Below, piece after piece: positions 1 through 8,914 of a stretch of 64,000 bases of DNA. The notes under the pieces are model-generated. The model was not told the DNA's origin and searched no databases. It saw only the letters and a list, made by a program, of their open reading frames with translations. Positions within the stretch are counted from its first letter, which is position 1, and the number at the start of each line of letters is the position of its first letter. Made by a program: the position numbers and the translations under genes. The stretch is from JANQGH01 sp039177555 (GTDB lineage Bacteria > Pseudomonadota > Alphaproteobacteria > DSM-16000 > Inquilinaceae). Location: assembly GCA_039177555.1 (NCBI GenBank), contig JBCDFV010000018.1:1-64000 (forward strand), in the 5' to 3' direction.

Positions 1-267
1 AGTCGGTCAGTACTTCCTGTTCATAGGTGACCGCTGCCGTGAGGGCCCCCCTGAATTGCGTTTCGATCCAGGAATCCAGCTCGGACGCCTTTTGATAGGT
101 GGTGGTTCCGTAGTTCGGGTCGGTGATGGAGGCGGCCATGTCGAGTGACCCGCACTACGGAACCACCACCTATCAAAAGGCGTCCGAGCTGGATTCCTGG
201 ATCGAAACGCAATTCAGGGGGGCCCTCACGGCAGCGGTCACCTATGAACAGGAAGTACTGACCGACT
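1..267. repeat. Long inverted repeat at the window edge (arms 1-121 and 147-267)
   Basis: Base i pairs with base 268-i from 1/267 inward to 121/147. The only mismatch I find is 115/153. The unpaired centre is about 25 bases (122-146). The right arm is the coding strand of codons 4-44 of the first gene, so the left arm is its exact antisense copy. A repeat this long and this perfect beginning at base 1 is typical of a fold-back join at a contig end, but a genuine hairpin or inverted duplication cannot be excluded. Confidence 0.9.
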
Positions 268-671
268 GGGGCCTGCTTCGGGCGATGGGAAAGCTTGCCG
301 GAGGCGGCGGTCCGTGGGAACGGTCGGCAACCTATGTCGGCGATGCCGAACTTGTTTCGTACAAACCGTTTAAACTATGGCTCTATCAACAATTGATGCC
401 GTTCAAATATCGGATCTATTACCAAGACAGCATCACAAAGGCCGATATCGCTTCGCTGAAGCGGCTTCATGAGCTTCCGGACTATGTCAGCTATGAATAC
501 AAGGTCGGAACCGACAGATACAATTTCTACGCGGTTGTCGGCCTTGATAATGACGGTTTGCCGAGTGAGGGCTGCCTGAAAGACATCTGGAACAATGGTG
601 GCGTCAAGTTCGAGTTCTTCGTGGGCAGAAACGGTTGGCAAATAATGAAGCGGGTGAAGTCTTACTCGTAA
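138..671 (+). CDS. Hypothetical protein, about 177 residues
   Basis: I do not recognise a family. The ATG at 138 is chosen because a GGAGG lies five bases upstream (128-132); a GTG at 123 and an ATG at 126 are in frame and give up to 182 residues. There is no signal peptide or membrane segment. The protein is rich in Tyr, Phe and Trp with several charged stretches, so a folded cytoplasmic protein is likely. Codons 4-44 form the right arm of the terminal inverted repeat, so the N-terminus may be affected by an assembly fold-back. The gene is followed by the left flank of an insertion sequence remnant. Confidence 0.55.
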   Translation: MSSDPHYGTTTYQKASELDSWIETQFRGALTAAVTYEQEVLTDWGLLRAMGKLAGGGGPWERSATYVGDAELVSYKPFKLWLYQQLMPFKYRIYYQDSITKADIASLKRLHELPDYVSYEYKVGTDRYNFYAVVGLDNDGLPSEGCLKDIWNNGGVKFEFFVGRNGWQIMKRVKSYS

Positions 672-797
672 GAACTGCCGTCAGGACCATCTATATGGCC
701 TTCCTCTAGAGCGTGACCCGATCTGAGTGAATCGAAGGGATTCACAGACGGGCCTTGATCTAATTCAACCTGTCGGCCGGAAAGGAGGCCGACAGGT

Positions 798-1226
798 ATG
801 TCGAAAGCTCTTTCAGTGGATCTACGCACGCGAGTTATTGCTGCCGTGACTGAGGGTGCCAGCCACCGAGCGGCGGCGGCGCGGTTCGGTGTCAGCGCGG
901 CCAGTGTCAGCCGAAGGCGTGCGCTGGCGCGCCGGCAGGGCAACACGCGGCCCGGTCCGTTGGGCGGGGACCGTCGCTCTGGTCGGGTCGAGGCACAGGC
1001 CAGTCTCATCCTTCGGCTGCTCAATGAGACGCCGGACATCACCATTGAGGAGTTGCGCCGCGCTCTGGCCGCTCATGGCCACCGCTTCGGCCATGGCACG
1101 ATCGAGCGGTTCCTCCATCGCCACGACATGACGCGGAAAAAAAGACTAGCCACGCCAGCCAGCAAAACCGCGCCGCTCGAATGCGCCAACTACTTCAGCG
1201 CCTGCGGATACGATCCTGACTGGTAG
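798..1226 (+). pseudogene. IS630-family transposase remnant with its catalytic core deleted
   Basis: The first 125 or so residues match the N-terminal part of IS630-type transposases: a helix-turn-helix (about residues 20-50, containing AAAARFGVS), a GGDRRSGR linker, an ITIEELRRAL segment and a TRKKR motif. The remaining residues, from about ECANYFSACGYDPD, look like the extreme C-terminus of the same family. The roughly 200 residues between, which should carry the DDE catalytic triad, are absent, so the product cannot transpose. A good AAAGGAGG site precedes the ATG. The left flank (706-797) holds a GTGAATC/GATTCAC hairpin at 727-745 and may include the original terminal repeat. No right terminal repeat is visible. 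Confidence 0.8.
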
Positions 1227-2025
1227 GAGTCCGCCGTAGCACCGGACCGCGGCCAGGGACCTCGACCTCATGCACGATCAGGTCGGCACCGTCGTAAAGG
1301 GCGATGGTGTAGGACGGCGTACCGTCCACGAACGTGGCTCGCGGGTCGTCCAGCGCCGGCCGCATCTGATGGCAGGTGCCCCGGCCAACGGTAAAGGGTA
1401 TGCCGCCCATGGTGCCGGACACCGCCATGTGCAGATGGCCCAAGAACAGGTGCCGGACCCAGCCATGGCGACGCAGAAGATCCGTCAGAGGTGCGGTATC
1501 GACCAGCATCATGGGCGCGAGGTGCGGCAGGCGGGCGGCCAATGGCGGGTGATGCAAGAACAGGCTGACAGATTGATCCGCCGCCTCGTCCAGCCGGGCC
1601 GACAGCCAGGCCAGCCGCCGTTCGCACAGGCGGCCGTGCAGATGCCCTTCGTCCAGCGTGTCGAGGAATATGAGACGCTCAGCATCCGGATCGGGGCCCA
1701 GGTCGGCGACCGATTGCACGAAACCGTCCGGGTCCACCGGCTGGTCCGGAAAGGCCGCGCGGAAGGCGGCGCGCGCGTCATGGTTGCCCAACATCAAACG
1801 CACGGGCAGCGGGAAGCCGTCCAGCAGTTCGCGCAACACGGCGTAGCTTTCGGGCTGGCCGGTGTCGCTGAGGTCGCCGCTGATCACGCAAAGATCGGCA
1901 TCGGCGTGGTTGGCGGCGATATGGTCGAGGCAGGCCGCCAGCCGTGCCCGAGGGTCGAGCCCGTGAACCCGGCCGCCCGGGGCAACCAGATGGGGATCGG
2001 TCAGGTGGATCAGCTTCGCCGGCAC
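1195..2025 (-). CDS. Calcineurin-like metallophosphoesterase (CpdA/GpdQ-like)
   Basis: The 276-residue protein shows the family metal-binding motifs in order: D10-x-H12 (DPH), GDLSD near residue 50, GNHD near 81, an HHP near 158 and GHLHM near 197. Related enzymes hydrolyse cyclic AMP or glycerophosphodiesters in the cytoplasm using a dinuclear metal centre; the substrate here cannot be read from sequence. The last ten or so codons (1195-1226) are antisense to the tail of the transposase remnant, so the present C-terminus (TSQDRIRRR) was probably created when the insertion sequence truncated the original 3' end. There is no signal peptide. It is convergent with the transposase remnant and lies downstream of groEL on the same strand. 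Confidence 0.88.
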   Translation of the reverse strand: MPAKLIHLTDPHLVAPGGRVHGLDPRARLAACLDHIAANHADADLCVISGDLSDTGQPESYAVLRELLDGFPLPVRLMLGNHDARAAFRAAFPDQPVDPDGFVQSVADLGPDPDAERLIFLDTLDEGHLHGRLCERRLAWLSARLDEAADQSVSLFLHHPPLAARLPHLAPMMLVDTAPLTDLLRRHGWVRHLFLGHLHMAVSGTMGGIPFTVGRGTCHQMRPALDDPRATFVDGTPSYTIALYDGADLIVHEVEVPGRGPVLRRTPTSQDRIRRR

Positions 2026-2074
2026 GGAAGCACGCTGCGCTGGAAAGACGCTCCGGCGCGCTTGCTAGGCCGGC

Positions 2075-3700
<1,626 letters not shown>

Positions 3701-3810
3701 GATCCGTTCCCCCGGTTTGGTTTATGGGCCTCAGGACGGAGCCGCCCGAGGCGTTGTGATGATGGGGATTATCTGACGTTTTGGGGGGGTGGTTGCAAGG
3801 TGTTGGACTC

Positions 3811-3825
3811 GACAATACTATTGTC
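3811..3825. promoter_or_regulatory. 15-base perfect palindrome upstream of groEL
   Basis: GACAATA-C-TATTGTC is a perfect inverted repeat with a one-base centre, 111 bases upstream of the groEL start, in an A+T-rich intergenic stretch (3701-3941). It does not resemble CIRCE (TTAGCACTC-N9-GAGTGCTAA). It could be an operator for groEL or part of the 3' region of the convoy of genes that read toward it. No regulator gene lies next to it. Confidence 0.4.
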
Positions 3826-3941
3826 AATACAGTTTTCCTCCACCTCAACAGTTGATGAAAATATAGGAGAACACCTCAATAACAATGGTCTATAGACTCT
3901 GCATGATATTGGACTAGCGTAATACAAAAAAGGACATTCCT

Positions 3942-4526
3942 CTAACGAGATTTTTTTCTAGATCTTGCGATTCTAGACGCTAGTTCCGACTGATCGAGAT
4001 TTGCCTGTTTTGCCTTTCTTAGTAGATGTTGAGCAAATGCCACTAACTCCAAAGCAATGTAGGGATCATCTACCCAGTCAAATTCATGAGTTAGTGGGTT
4101 CCTTATTCCCAACATAGCCCCAGAATAGAGGCGCTGATATCCCTTCTGCTCGTCAATCTCTGACTGAGTTTGTCTACCTGTCCAATGCAGAATGGGCGAA
4201 TCGGGACTAAACACCAATTCCATCAACTGTGTACCCGAAATGCCCAGAGGTTTAGCTCTCCTCTCCACATACTTATCGACCGACTTGTAGGCCTCTTGGA
4301 CCGAAAGGGAATAGTGTCCGGAAACGAAAAGATCTCGCGAGACTTCTTCGATTTCTGGCTCAGTTATCAGCTGTGAAAACACGTTTACATATCCAGCTCC
4401 TTCGGACGACGGAGCGGGAAGAGCAAGCATTCTAGGTGCTGGCAGCGCCAAAACCGCTTGAGCCAGCCCTAGTTCAAGCAAGTGCTCTTGAAACTTCCGA
4501 ATCCCATCAAGTACCCGGATCGTCAT
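3942..4526 (-). CDS. TIGR02391 (Ymh) family protein
   Basis: The 194-residue protein matches the TIGR02391/Ymh pattern from memory: a central DLFVSGHYSLSVQEAYKSV helix, a MELVFSPDSPIL segment, then GYQRLYSGAMLGIRNPLTHE and an ALELVAFAQHLLR helix, with a basic C-terminus. The conserved GAMLGIRNP..H core is intact. The molecular function of the family is not established to my knowledge. Some members occur with restriction or defence genes. It overlaps the DUF5343 gene upstream by 20 bases (4507-4526), so the two are very likely translated together. Base composition and codon use are more A+T-rich than in the neighbouring genes, suggesting acquisition by transfer. Confidence 0.78.
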   Translation of the reverse strand: MTIRVLDGIRKFQEHLLELGLAQAVLALPAPRMLALPAPSSEGAGYVNVFSQLITEPEIEEVSRDLFVSGHYSLSVQEAYKSVDKYVERRAKPLGISGTQLMELVFSPDSPILHWTGRQTQSEIDEQKGYQRLYSGAMLGIRNPLTHEFDWVDDPYIALELVAFAQHLLRKAKQANLDQSELASRIARSRKKSR

Positions 4527-5205
4527 ATAGGTACCGCCTCATCGCAGAGAAGATCGCTTCGATTTGATCCGAGCCAGCGTCAGCACTGATATGGATTTGA
4601 ACGTTTACGTTCAGAGGCAGTGTATCAGGAGGTCTTGAGGGTCTGTTGATTGGTACGTCAGCAGCTCGCTCAGAGATCATCTCTGCCTTGGCCGGCTGTC
4701 GCTCGACCGAAGTATTCTTCCTCGACCTGGGCGCCCGAGGAACTCTTCTTGAGGTGTCCTTTTCAGCTTCCTGGCTTCGATCTGGCGCCTCACTTGGAGT
4801 CAGACTGCTAACAAGCAAATAGGTCGCGGCCTTGTTATTTGCAGACCCCTGCCCCAGACCGTCGTGCATAAACCAAGACACGACCTTCTGTCGATCAGCT
4901 TCACCGATGGGCGCGACTTCTAGAAGGCCCTTTGGATACACAGAAGATACGAGTTCCTCGACCGCCTCTGCATATTTGTCGTCGAGGCGCCACCTTTGGG
5001 CCAAATCAGTGGCCTTACCTTCTTCAGTTAGAATCCCCACTCGCCGAAGCTCGGCCAAGTATTGACGCGCCGCTGCAGCCTGAACCGCCAGTTGCACCTG
5101 CAAGAAGCGCTCATCAACCGTTACGCTGGGCGTCTTTTGCAGGATGGCGCGAATGCCCCACCATACGGTACTCGGAATCTGTGGGTAGCCAGTTCTCTCG
5201 GCCAT
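4507..5205 (-). CDS. DUF5343 domain protein with a disordered linker and C-terminal cap
   Basis: Residues 1-130 follow the DUF5343 pattern: YPQIPSTVWWGIR at the start, a winged-helix-like AAARQYLAELRRVGILTEEGKATDLAQRWR stretch (broken here for description), VYPKGLL and a WFMHDGLGQGSANNKA segment. Residues 135-195 are Ser-, Arg- and Pro-rich and probably disordered. The last 35 residues (LNVNVQIHISADAGSDQIEAIFSAMRRYL in two parts) form a short beta-alpha unit seen in oligomerising caps. The GTGAGGCGACC before the ATG is an acceptable ribosome site. It heads a two-gene unit with the TIGR02391 protein. The function is unknown; the gene pair and its composition suggest a mobile accessory or defence module. 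Confidence 0.78.
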   Translation of the reverse strand: MAERTGYPQIPSTVWWGIRAILQKTPSVTVDERFLQVQLAVQAAAARQYLAELRRVGILTEEGKATDLAQRWRLDDKYAEAVEELVSSVYPKGLLEVAPIGEADRQKVVSWFMHDGLGQGSANNKAATYLLVSSLTPSEAPDRSQEAEKDTSRRVPRAPRSRKNTSVERQPAKAEMISERAADVPINRPSRPPDTLPLNVNVQIHISADAGSDQIEAIFSAMRRYLYDDPGT

Positions 5206-5310
5206 GGTCGCCTCACTCTTACCTCGTGGATCATGTCATTCGACACAACCCACTGGAAGTTAGGTATCTTGAATTTCGACTCCATAGCACAATCACGCGG
5301 CATCTAGCCA

Positions 5311-5481
5311 ATGGCGACAAATCACCACCCCACCCTAACCGCCCTCGCCTGTCTCCCGCGCAAGGCGGACGGTAAAGTCTCGATCACCGTCCGGGATCGG
5401 CTGGTGCGCGCTCATGGCCGCGATCCGTGTGGCCTTGGTCACGGTCAAATCCCTCCGCACTGCCTCCGCTCCGTCGCTTGA
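5311..5481 (+). pseudogene. Broken 5' fragment of an AlkD-like gene
   Basis: Translation from the ATG at 5311 gives HPTLTALACLPRKADGKVS and then ITVRDRLVRAHG, which closely matches residues 4-34 of the intact AlkD-like protein encoded at 7666-8289. By hand, 5326-5417 aligns with 7675-7766 with about 14 mismatches in 92 bases. After that the similarity stops and the frame ends in a TGA at 5481. The fragment and the intact gene are in the same orientation and flank the FrlB/FrlD pair, so they form an imperfect direct repeat. The rest of the stretch up to 5648 shows no gene. Confidence 0.75.
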
Positions 5482-5648
5482 CTCCGCCCCCCGCACTTGT
5501 AAGACAGCCCGTGTGAATGCCGAGGAAAGCGGGCCATGACGTCGAGCCCCTATCCCGGTCGACGGGTGGTTTTCGCCGGCGGGTTTCCTTGATTTGACCA
5601 ACGTTTTTCCCGTGCGGCCGATGGCGTCGCGCAGCCACCGTGTGAGAT

Positions 5649-6674
5649 GTGTTCATGTTGAACTTCGATGACGCCCGCTTCCTGAGGATCCAGTCGGGGG
5701 CGGTCGGGCTTGCGCCGCGTATCGATGGCGCCGTTTCGGCCGCTCTTGGTGCCGGGGCGCAGAACCTCTACTTCCTCGGCACCGGGGGTGTCGCTTTTCT
5801 GATGCAGCCGGCCCACCTGCTGCTGCAGCGTCGGTCATCCTTTCCGACGTTCGTGGACTACCCGGCGGAGCTGGTTTTGACCGGGGCGGCGAGCCTGACG
5901 TCGGACTCCGTGGCCGTGATCCCGTCCCTGTCGGGCACGACCAAGGAAAGTGTGGCCATGCTGTCGGCGCTGAAGGAGATCGGCGCGACGACCATGACCC
6001 TGGTCGGGCATGAGGACACGCCGCTGGGCCGGGAGGGCGATCATGTCTTCGTCAACTTCGCCGAGGACGACACCTCGTCGGAGTCCTTCTATCTCCAATC
6101 CCTGTGCCTGGCCCTGTCGGTCATGAAGGCGCGCGGCGAGCTCGATGCGGGCGAATACGACCGGCTGTTGAGCGAGCTGACGCGCTTGCCGGAGTTGCTG
6201 TTGGAAGTGAAACGCGGCTTTGAGCCCGAGGCCGAGGCCTTTGCGGCCAAGATCGCCGGGGCCGGCTATCACATGTTCACGGGCGCGGGAAATGTCTGGC
6301 CCCAGGCCCACTATTACGGCATGTGCATTTTGGAAGAGATGCAATGGATCCGCACACGGCCGGTGCATGCCTCGGACTTCTTCCATGGCGCCCTGGAACT
6401 GATCGAGAAGGACGTCAGCCTGATCCTGTTCAAGGGCGAGGATGCCTACCGGCCGCTGGCCGACCGGGTCGAGGCATTTGCCCCGAAGGTCACCGACAGG
6501 CTCACCATCCTCGACAGCAGGGACTTTGCCCTGCCCGGCATCTCGGACGATGTTCGCGGTCTGATTTCCCCGATCGTCCTCGCCACGGTTTTGGAGCGCG
6601 TCAGCGCGCATCTCGAGGTCATGCGCGACCATCCGCTGGTGACGCGCCGCTACTACAAGCAGCTCGACTACTGA
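5649..6674 (+). CDS. SIS-domain sugar-phosphate deglycase, FrlB-like
   Basis: The 341-residue protein is a double SIS-domain enzyme. Its C-terminal half holds the signature of the fructoselysine-6-phosphate deglycase group: GMCILEEMQWIRTRPVHASD then FFHGALE. E229/E230 and H246 fall where the catalytic Glu and His of FrlB/FraB enzymes are expected. These enzymes split a phosphorylated Amadori compound into glucose 6-phosphate and an amine. A second ATG three codons in (5655) is also possible. The convergent neighbour is a FrlD-like kinase, which would supply the phosphorylated substrate. No dedicated transporter lies next to the pair. The actual amine is not predictable. Confidence 0.8.
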   Translation: MFMLNFDDARFLRIQSGAVGLAPRIDGAVSAALGAGAQNLYFLGTGGVAFLMQPAHLLLQRRSSFPTFVDYPAELVLTGAASLTSDSVAVIPSLSGTTKESVAMLSALKEIGATTMTLVGHEDTPLGREGDHVFVNFAEDDTSSESFYLQSLCLALSVMKARGELDAGEYDRLLSELTRLPELLLEVKRGFEPEAEAFAAKIAGAGYHMFTGAGNVWPQAHYYGMCILEEMQWIRTRPVHASDFFHGALELIEKDVSLILFKGEDAYRPLADRVEAFAPKVTDRLTILDSRDFALPGISDDVRGLISPIVLATVLERVSAHLEVMRDHPLVTRRYYKQLDY

Positions 6675-6702
6675 GTTAGCGCGGCGGCGCGGCGTTCCCG
6701 CG

Positions 6703-7506
6703 TTAGGCCAGCCCCAGACTCTCGTAGTCCTGCGCAAACCCGCCGAGATGGGTGCAGGTTTTCGCGGCATTGTCCCGGCCGGCATCGAGACAGTCTTGGA
6801 GGGGCTCGGCCCGGAGCCAGGCATCCAGGAACCCGGCGATGAACGTGTCGCCCGCGCCCGTGGTGTCGACGACATCGACGGGCTTGATCCCCGTGTTGAG
6901 CAGGCCGCCGCCGTCGGACGCCACGCTGCCCAAGGGCCCGCAGGTGACGACCGCGATCTTGTTTCCGGCGCGCAGAAGGGCGTCGATCCTGTCGCGCGCC
7001 GCGGTCATGGACGGCCCGACGGAGCCGAACGCGATGTCCAAGCCGCCATCATCCGGATTGACCGCCACATCCTGCGAGACCGTCACCGCGGCACCCGCGA
7101 GCCGGGCGCGCAGCCTGCTGCTGTGCTGGAACCAGCCGATATGGATATGCCGTTTGGCCGCCAGCCGGGCGATGTCCTCGTCGCTCGGCCAATAGTCCGC
7201 GCAAACGCCGAAATCTTCCTGAGTGATGATCCGGTCGCCGGTTTCGTCGATGTCGAGATTGGTGAAGGAGGTGATGCCCGGCAGCGTCCTCAAAGGACCG
7301 AGATCGACCTTGTTGGCGCGCAGAACGTCGCGCGTGCGGCGCCCGTCGCTGTCGTCGCCCACCGCGCCGAAATAGGCACAGTTCCAATTGAGCTGTGACA
7401 GATGGACCGCGACGTTAACCGCATTGCCACCGACCGCGCTCTTGTTCAGATGCAGGTACCGATCGATGCAATTGTCGCCCACGGTGGCCAGCGGTTCGTC
7501 ATTCAT
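6703..7506 (-). CDS. PfkB-family sugar kinase, FrlD-like
   Basis: The 267-residue protein opens with ATVGDNCIDRYLHLNK and AVGGNAVNVAVHL, the fructoselysine kinase variant of the PfkB fold, and ends with the family signature VDTTGAGDTFIAGFLDAW, where the Asp of GAGD is the catalytic base. It should phosphorylate a ketosamine (Amadori compound) at C6 using ATP. The start at 7506 is preferred because TTGGAGCC precedes it; a frame-open ATG at 7566 would add 20 residues with no family similarity. It is convergent with the deglycase gene, 28 bases apart, and the two probably act in sequence. Confidence 0.82.
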   Translation of the reverse strand: MNDEPLATVGDNCIDRYLHLNKSAVGGNAVNVAVHLSQLNWNCAYFGAVGDDSDGRRTRDVLRANKVDLGPLRTLPGITSFTNLDIDETGDRIITQEDFGVCADYWPSDEDIARLAAKRHIHIGWFQHSSRLRARLAGAAVTVSQDVAVNPDDGGLDIAFGSVGPSMTAARDRIDALLRAGNKIAVVTCGPLGSVASDGGGLLNTGIKPVDVVDTTGAGDTFIAGFLDAWLRAEPLQDCLDAGRDNAAKTCTHLGGFAQDYESLGLA

Positions 7507-7665
7507 CCATGGCTCCAACTGTGACGGGATTGCCCGGTGGAAACCCAGCCCTGCGCCTGTGACCACAAGGGTGATGCAGGCTGGGCCGCAGCCTCAAAGG
7601 TTCCTCGGCTTGCCGGTTCGACACTACACTGGTTCACAGAAATCTGAGATGACGAACACGTACCC

Positions 7666-8289
7666 ATGCCCCCTCACCCCGCCCTAACCGCCCTCGCCCG
7701 TCTGCCGCGCAAGGCGGACGGCAAGGTCTCGATCACCGCATTGGACCGGCTGGTGCGGGAGTATGGCCCCGATCATGACCTGGCGGTGATGCTGTGGGAC
7801 ACGGGGGACGCGGCCGCACGGCAGTTGGCGGTGCGGATCACCGATCCGGGCCGGGTCGACGCGGCCTTGTTGGAGCACTGGGTAAGGGGCTTGGAGGATT
7901 GGGATCTGACCGACGCCTTTGCCGCGCACACGGTCCGCCACACGGCGCTGGCGGTCGACAAGGCGCGCGAATGGGCGGGGCGGTCGGCGGAGTTTGAGCG
8001 GCGGGCGGGCTTTGCCACCATGGCGCACCTGGCGGTGCGGGGCGCCCGGGCCCAGCACGCGATCGACGACGCGGTGTTGATCGGCTTTCTGCCGCTGATC
8101 GAGGCGGCCGCGACGGACGAACGCTACCATGTGAAGAAGGCCGTGAACTGGGCCCTGCGCGGTATCGGCAAGAGCAACCCTGCGCTCGCCGCCCATGCGG
8201 AGCGTGCGGCGCGCCGCCTGCAAGCCTCCGACGATCGCACCGCGCGCTGGGTCGGCCGGCACCGGATGGGGGAGGTGTTTGGGGAGTAG
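7666..8289 (+). CDS. AlkD-like DNA alkylation repair protein (HEAT-repeat)
   Basis: The 207-residue protein is all-helical, with segments common to the small DNA alkylation repair (COG4912) family: WDLTDAFAAHTVRHTAL, a W-rich FERRAGFATMAHLAV helix and RYHVKKAVNWALRGIGKSN. AlkD-type proteins use HEAT-like repeats to grip DNA and excise positively charged alkylpurines, but many family members have no tested activity. The start ATG gives the PPHPALTALARLPRKADG N-terminus that is duplicated in the fragment at 5311-5481. A second alkylation repair gene (AlkC type) lies far downstream at 58059. Confidence 0.8.
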   Translation: MPPHPALTALARLPRKADGKVSITALDRLVREYGPDHDLAVMLWDTGDAAARQLAVRITDPGRVDAALLEHWVRGLEDWDLTDAFAAHTVRHTALAVDKAREWAGRSAEFERRAGFATMAHLAVRGARAQHAIDDAVLIGFLPLIEAAATDERYHVKKAVNWALRGIGKSNPALAAHAERAARRLQASDDRTARWVGRHRMGEVFGE

Positions 8290-8393
8290 CGCTGGCCGTC
8301 GTTCATCGGCGCTTCTGCGTGGCACCGAATGAAGCTGCGCGGCGCGAAAGCTCAGGCACTCGGCTTACGCGCGTTGGCCTTGGCCCAGCGTGC

Positions 8394-8669
8394 CTAGCCC
8401 TCAAACTCCTTGGCGAACTCATCGATGGTCAGGACCGGGACCACGGTATTGACGTTGAGATCTGTCCAATCGTGCAGGAGTTTGCCGAGCGCGAATGCGC
8501 TCTCAGCCTCGACGATCGTCCAGCCCTCAAGCTGATTGACCGCAAACCACATATCGTGGATTTCGATGCCGGGGATCGCCAGGTCGCCCGCCTTTTGTTT
8601 CGCCTTCAGCCGCTCGAAATTCTCGTTCCGGTTTTCAGGGGCGATGGAGACATGGACCATGAACCGCAT
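8394..8669 (-). CDS. DUF3303-family small protein
   Basis: The 91-residue protein begins MRFMVHVSIAPENRNENFERL, with the start at 8669 preferred over an in-frame ATG at 8690. It has the layout of DUF3303 proteins: a beta strand opening, a central MWFAVNQLEGWTIVEAES stretch and an acidic, helical end (TIDEFAKEFEG). The fold resembles small ferredoxin-like dimers such as stress-responsive and monooxygenase-type proteins; no catalytic residue can be assigned. It stands alone between the AlkD-like gene and an MFS carrier. Confidence 0.68.
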   Translation of the reverse strand: MRFMVHVSIAPENRNENFERLKAKQKAGDLAIPGIEIHDMWFAVNQLEGWTIVEAESAFALGKLLHDWTDLNVNTVVPVLTIDEFAKEFEG

Positions 8670-8734
8670 TGCTAGGTCGCTCCTTCTCAAAGCTTGGTTT
8701 GCTAAGCGTCCAGTTGGGTAGGCAAGCAGACATC

Positions 8735-8848
8735 TTACTCTGTCCAGGCCAGCGATCCAGCCTCGCAGCCGGCCGCGCTGCCGGTCGGATTGAACGACCG
8801 CGCGGACTTATGCGCCTGGCCGCAGGCGACACAGTCGACACGATCCAT
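8735..8848 (-). CDS. Possible 37-residue Cys-containing protein
   Basis: A short frame reads MDRVDCVACGQAHKSARSF and continues to a TAA at 8735. It has a CxxC motif (Cys6, Cys9) and a third Cys later. A GAGAAG lies six bases before the ATG, which is weak. It sits in the divergent gap between the DUF3303 gene and the MFS gene. Length, composition and context are compatible with a real small protein but prove nothing. Confidence 0.25.
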   Translation of the reverse strand: MDRVDCVACGQAHKSARSFNPTGSAAGCEAGSLAWTE

Positions 8849-8914
8849 TTTCTGCTTCTCATTGTGTTCGGGTAGTATCGGCACTTTCGAACAGGCGCTG
8901 ACTGGGAACGGGGG

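Noticed and set aside
3701..3941. CIRCE or other known heat-shock element before groEL
   Set aside because: No TTAGCACTC-N9-GAGTGCTAA match or close variant is present; only the 15-base palindrome was found.
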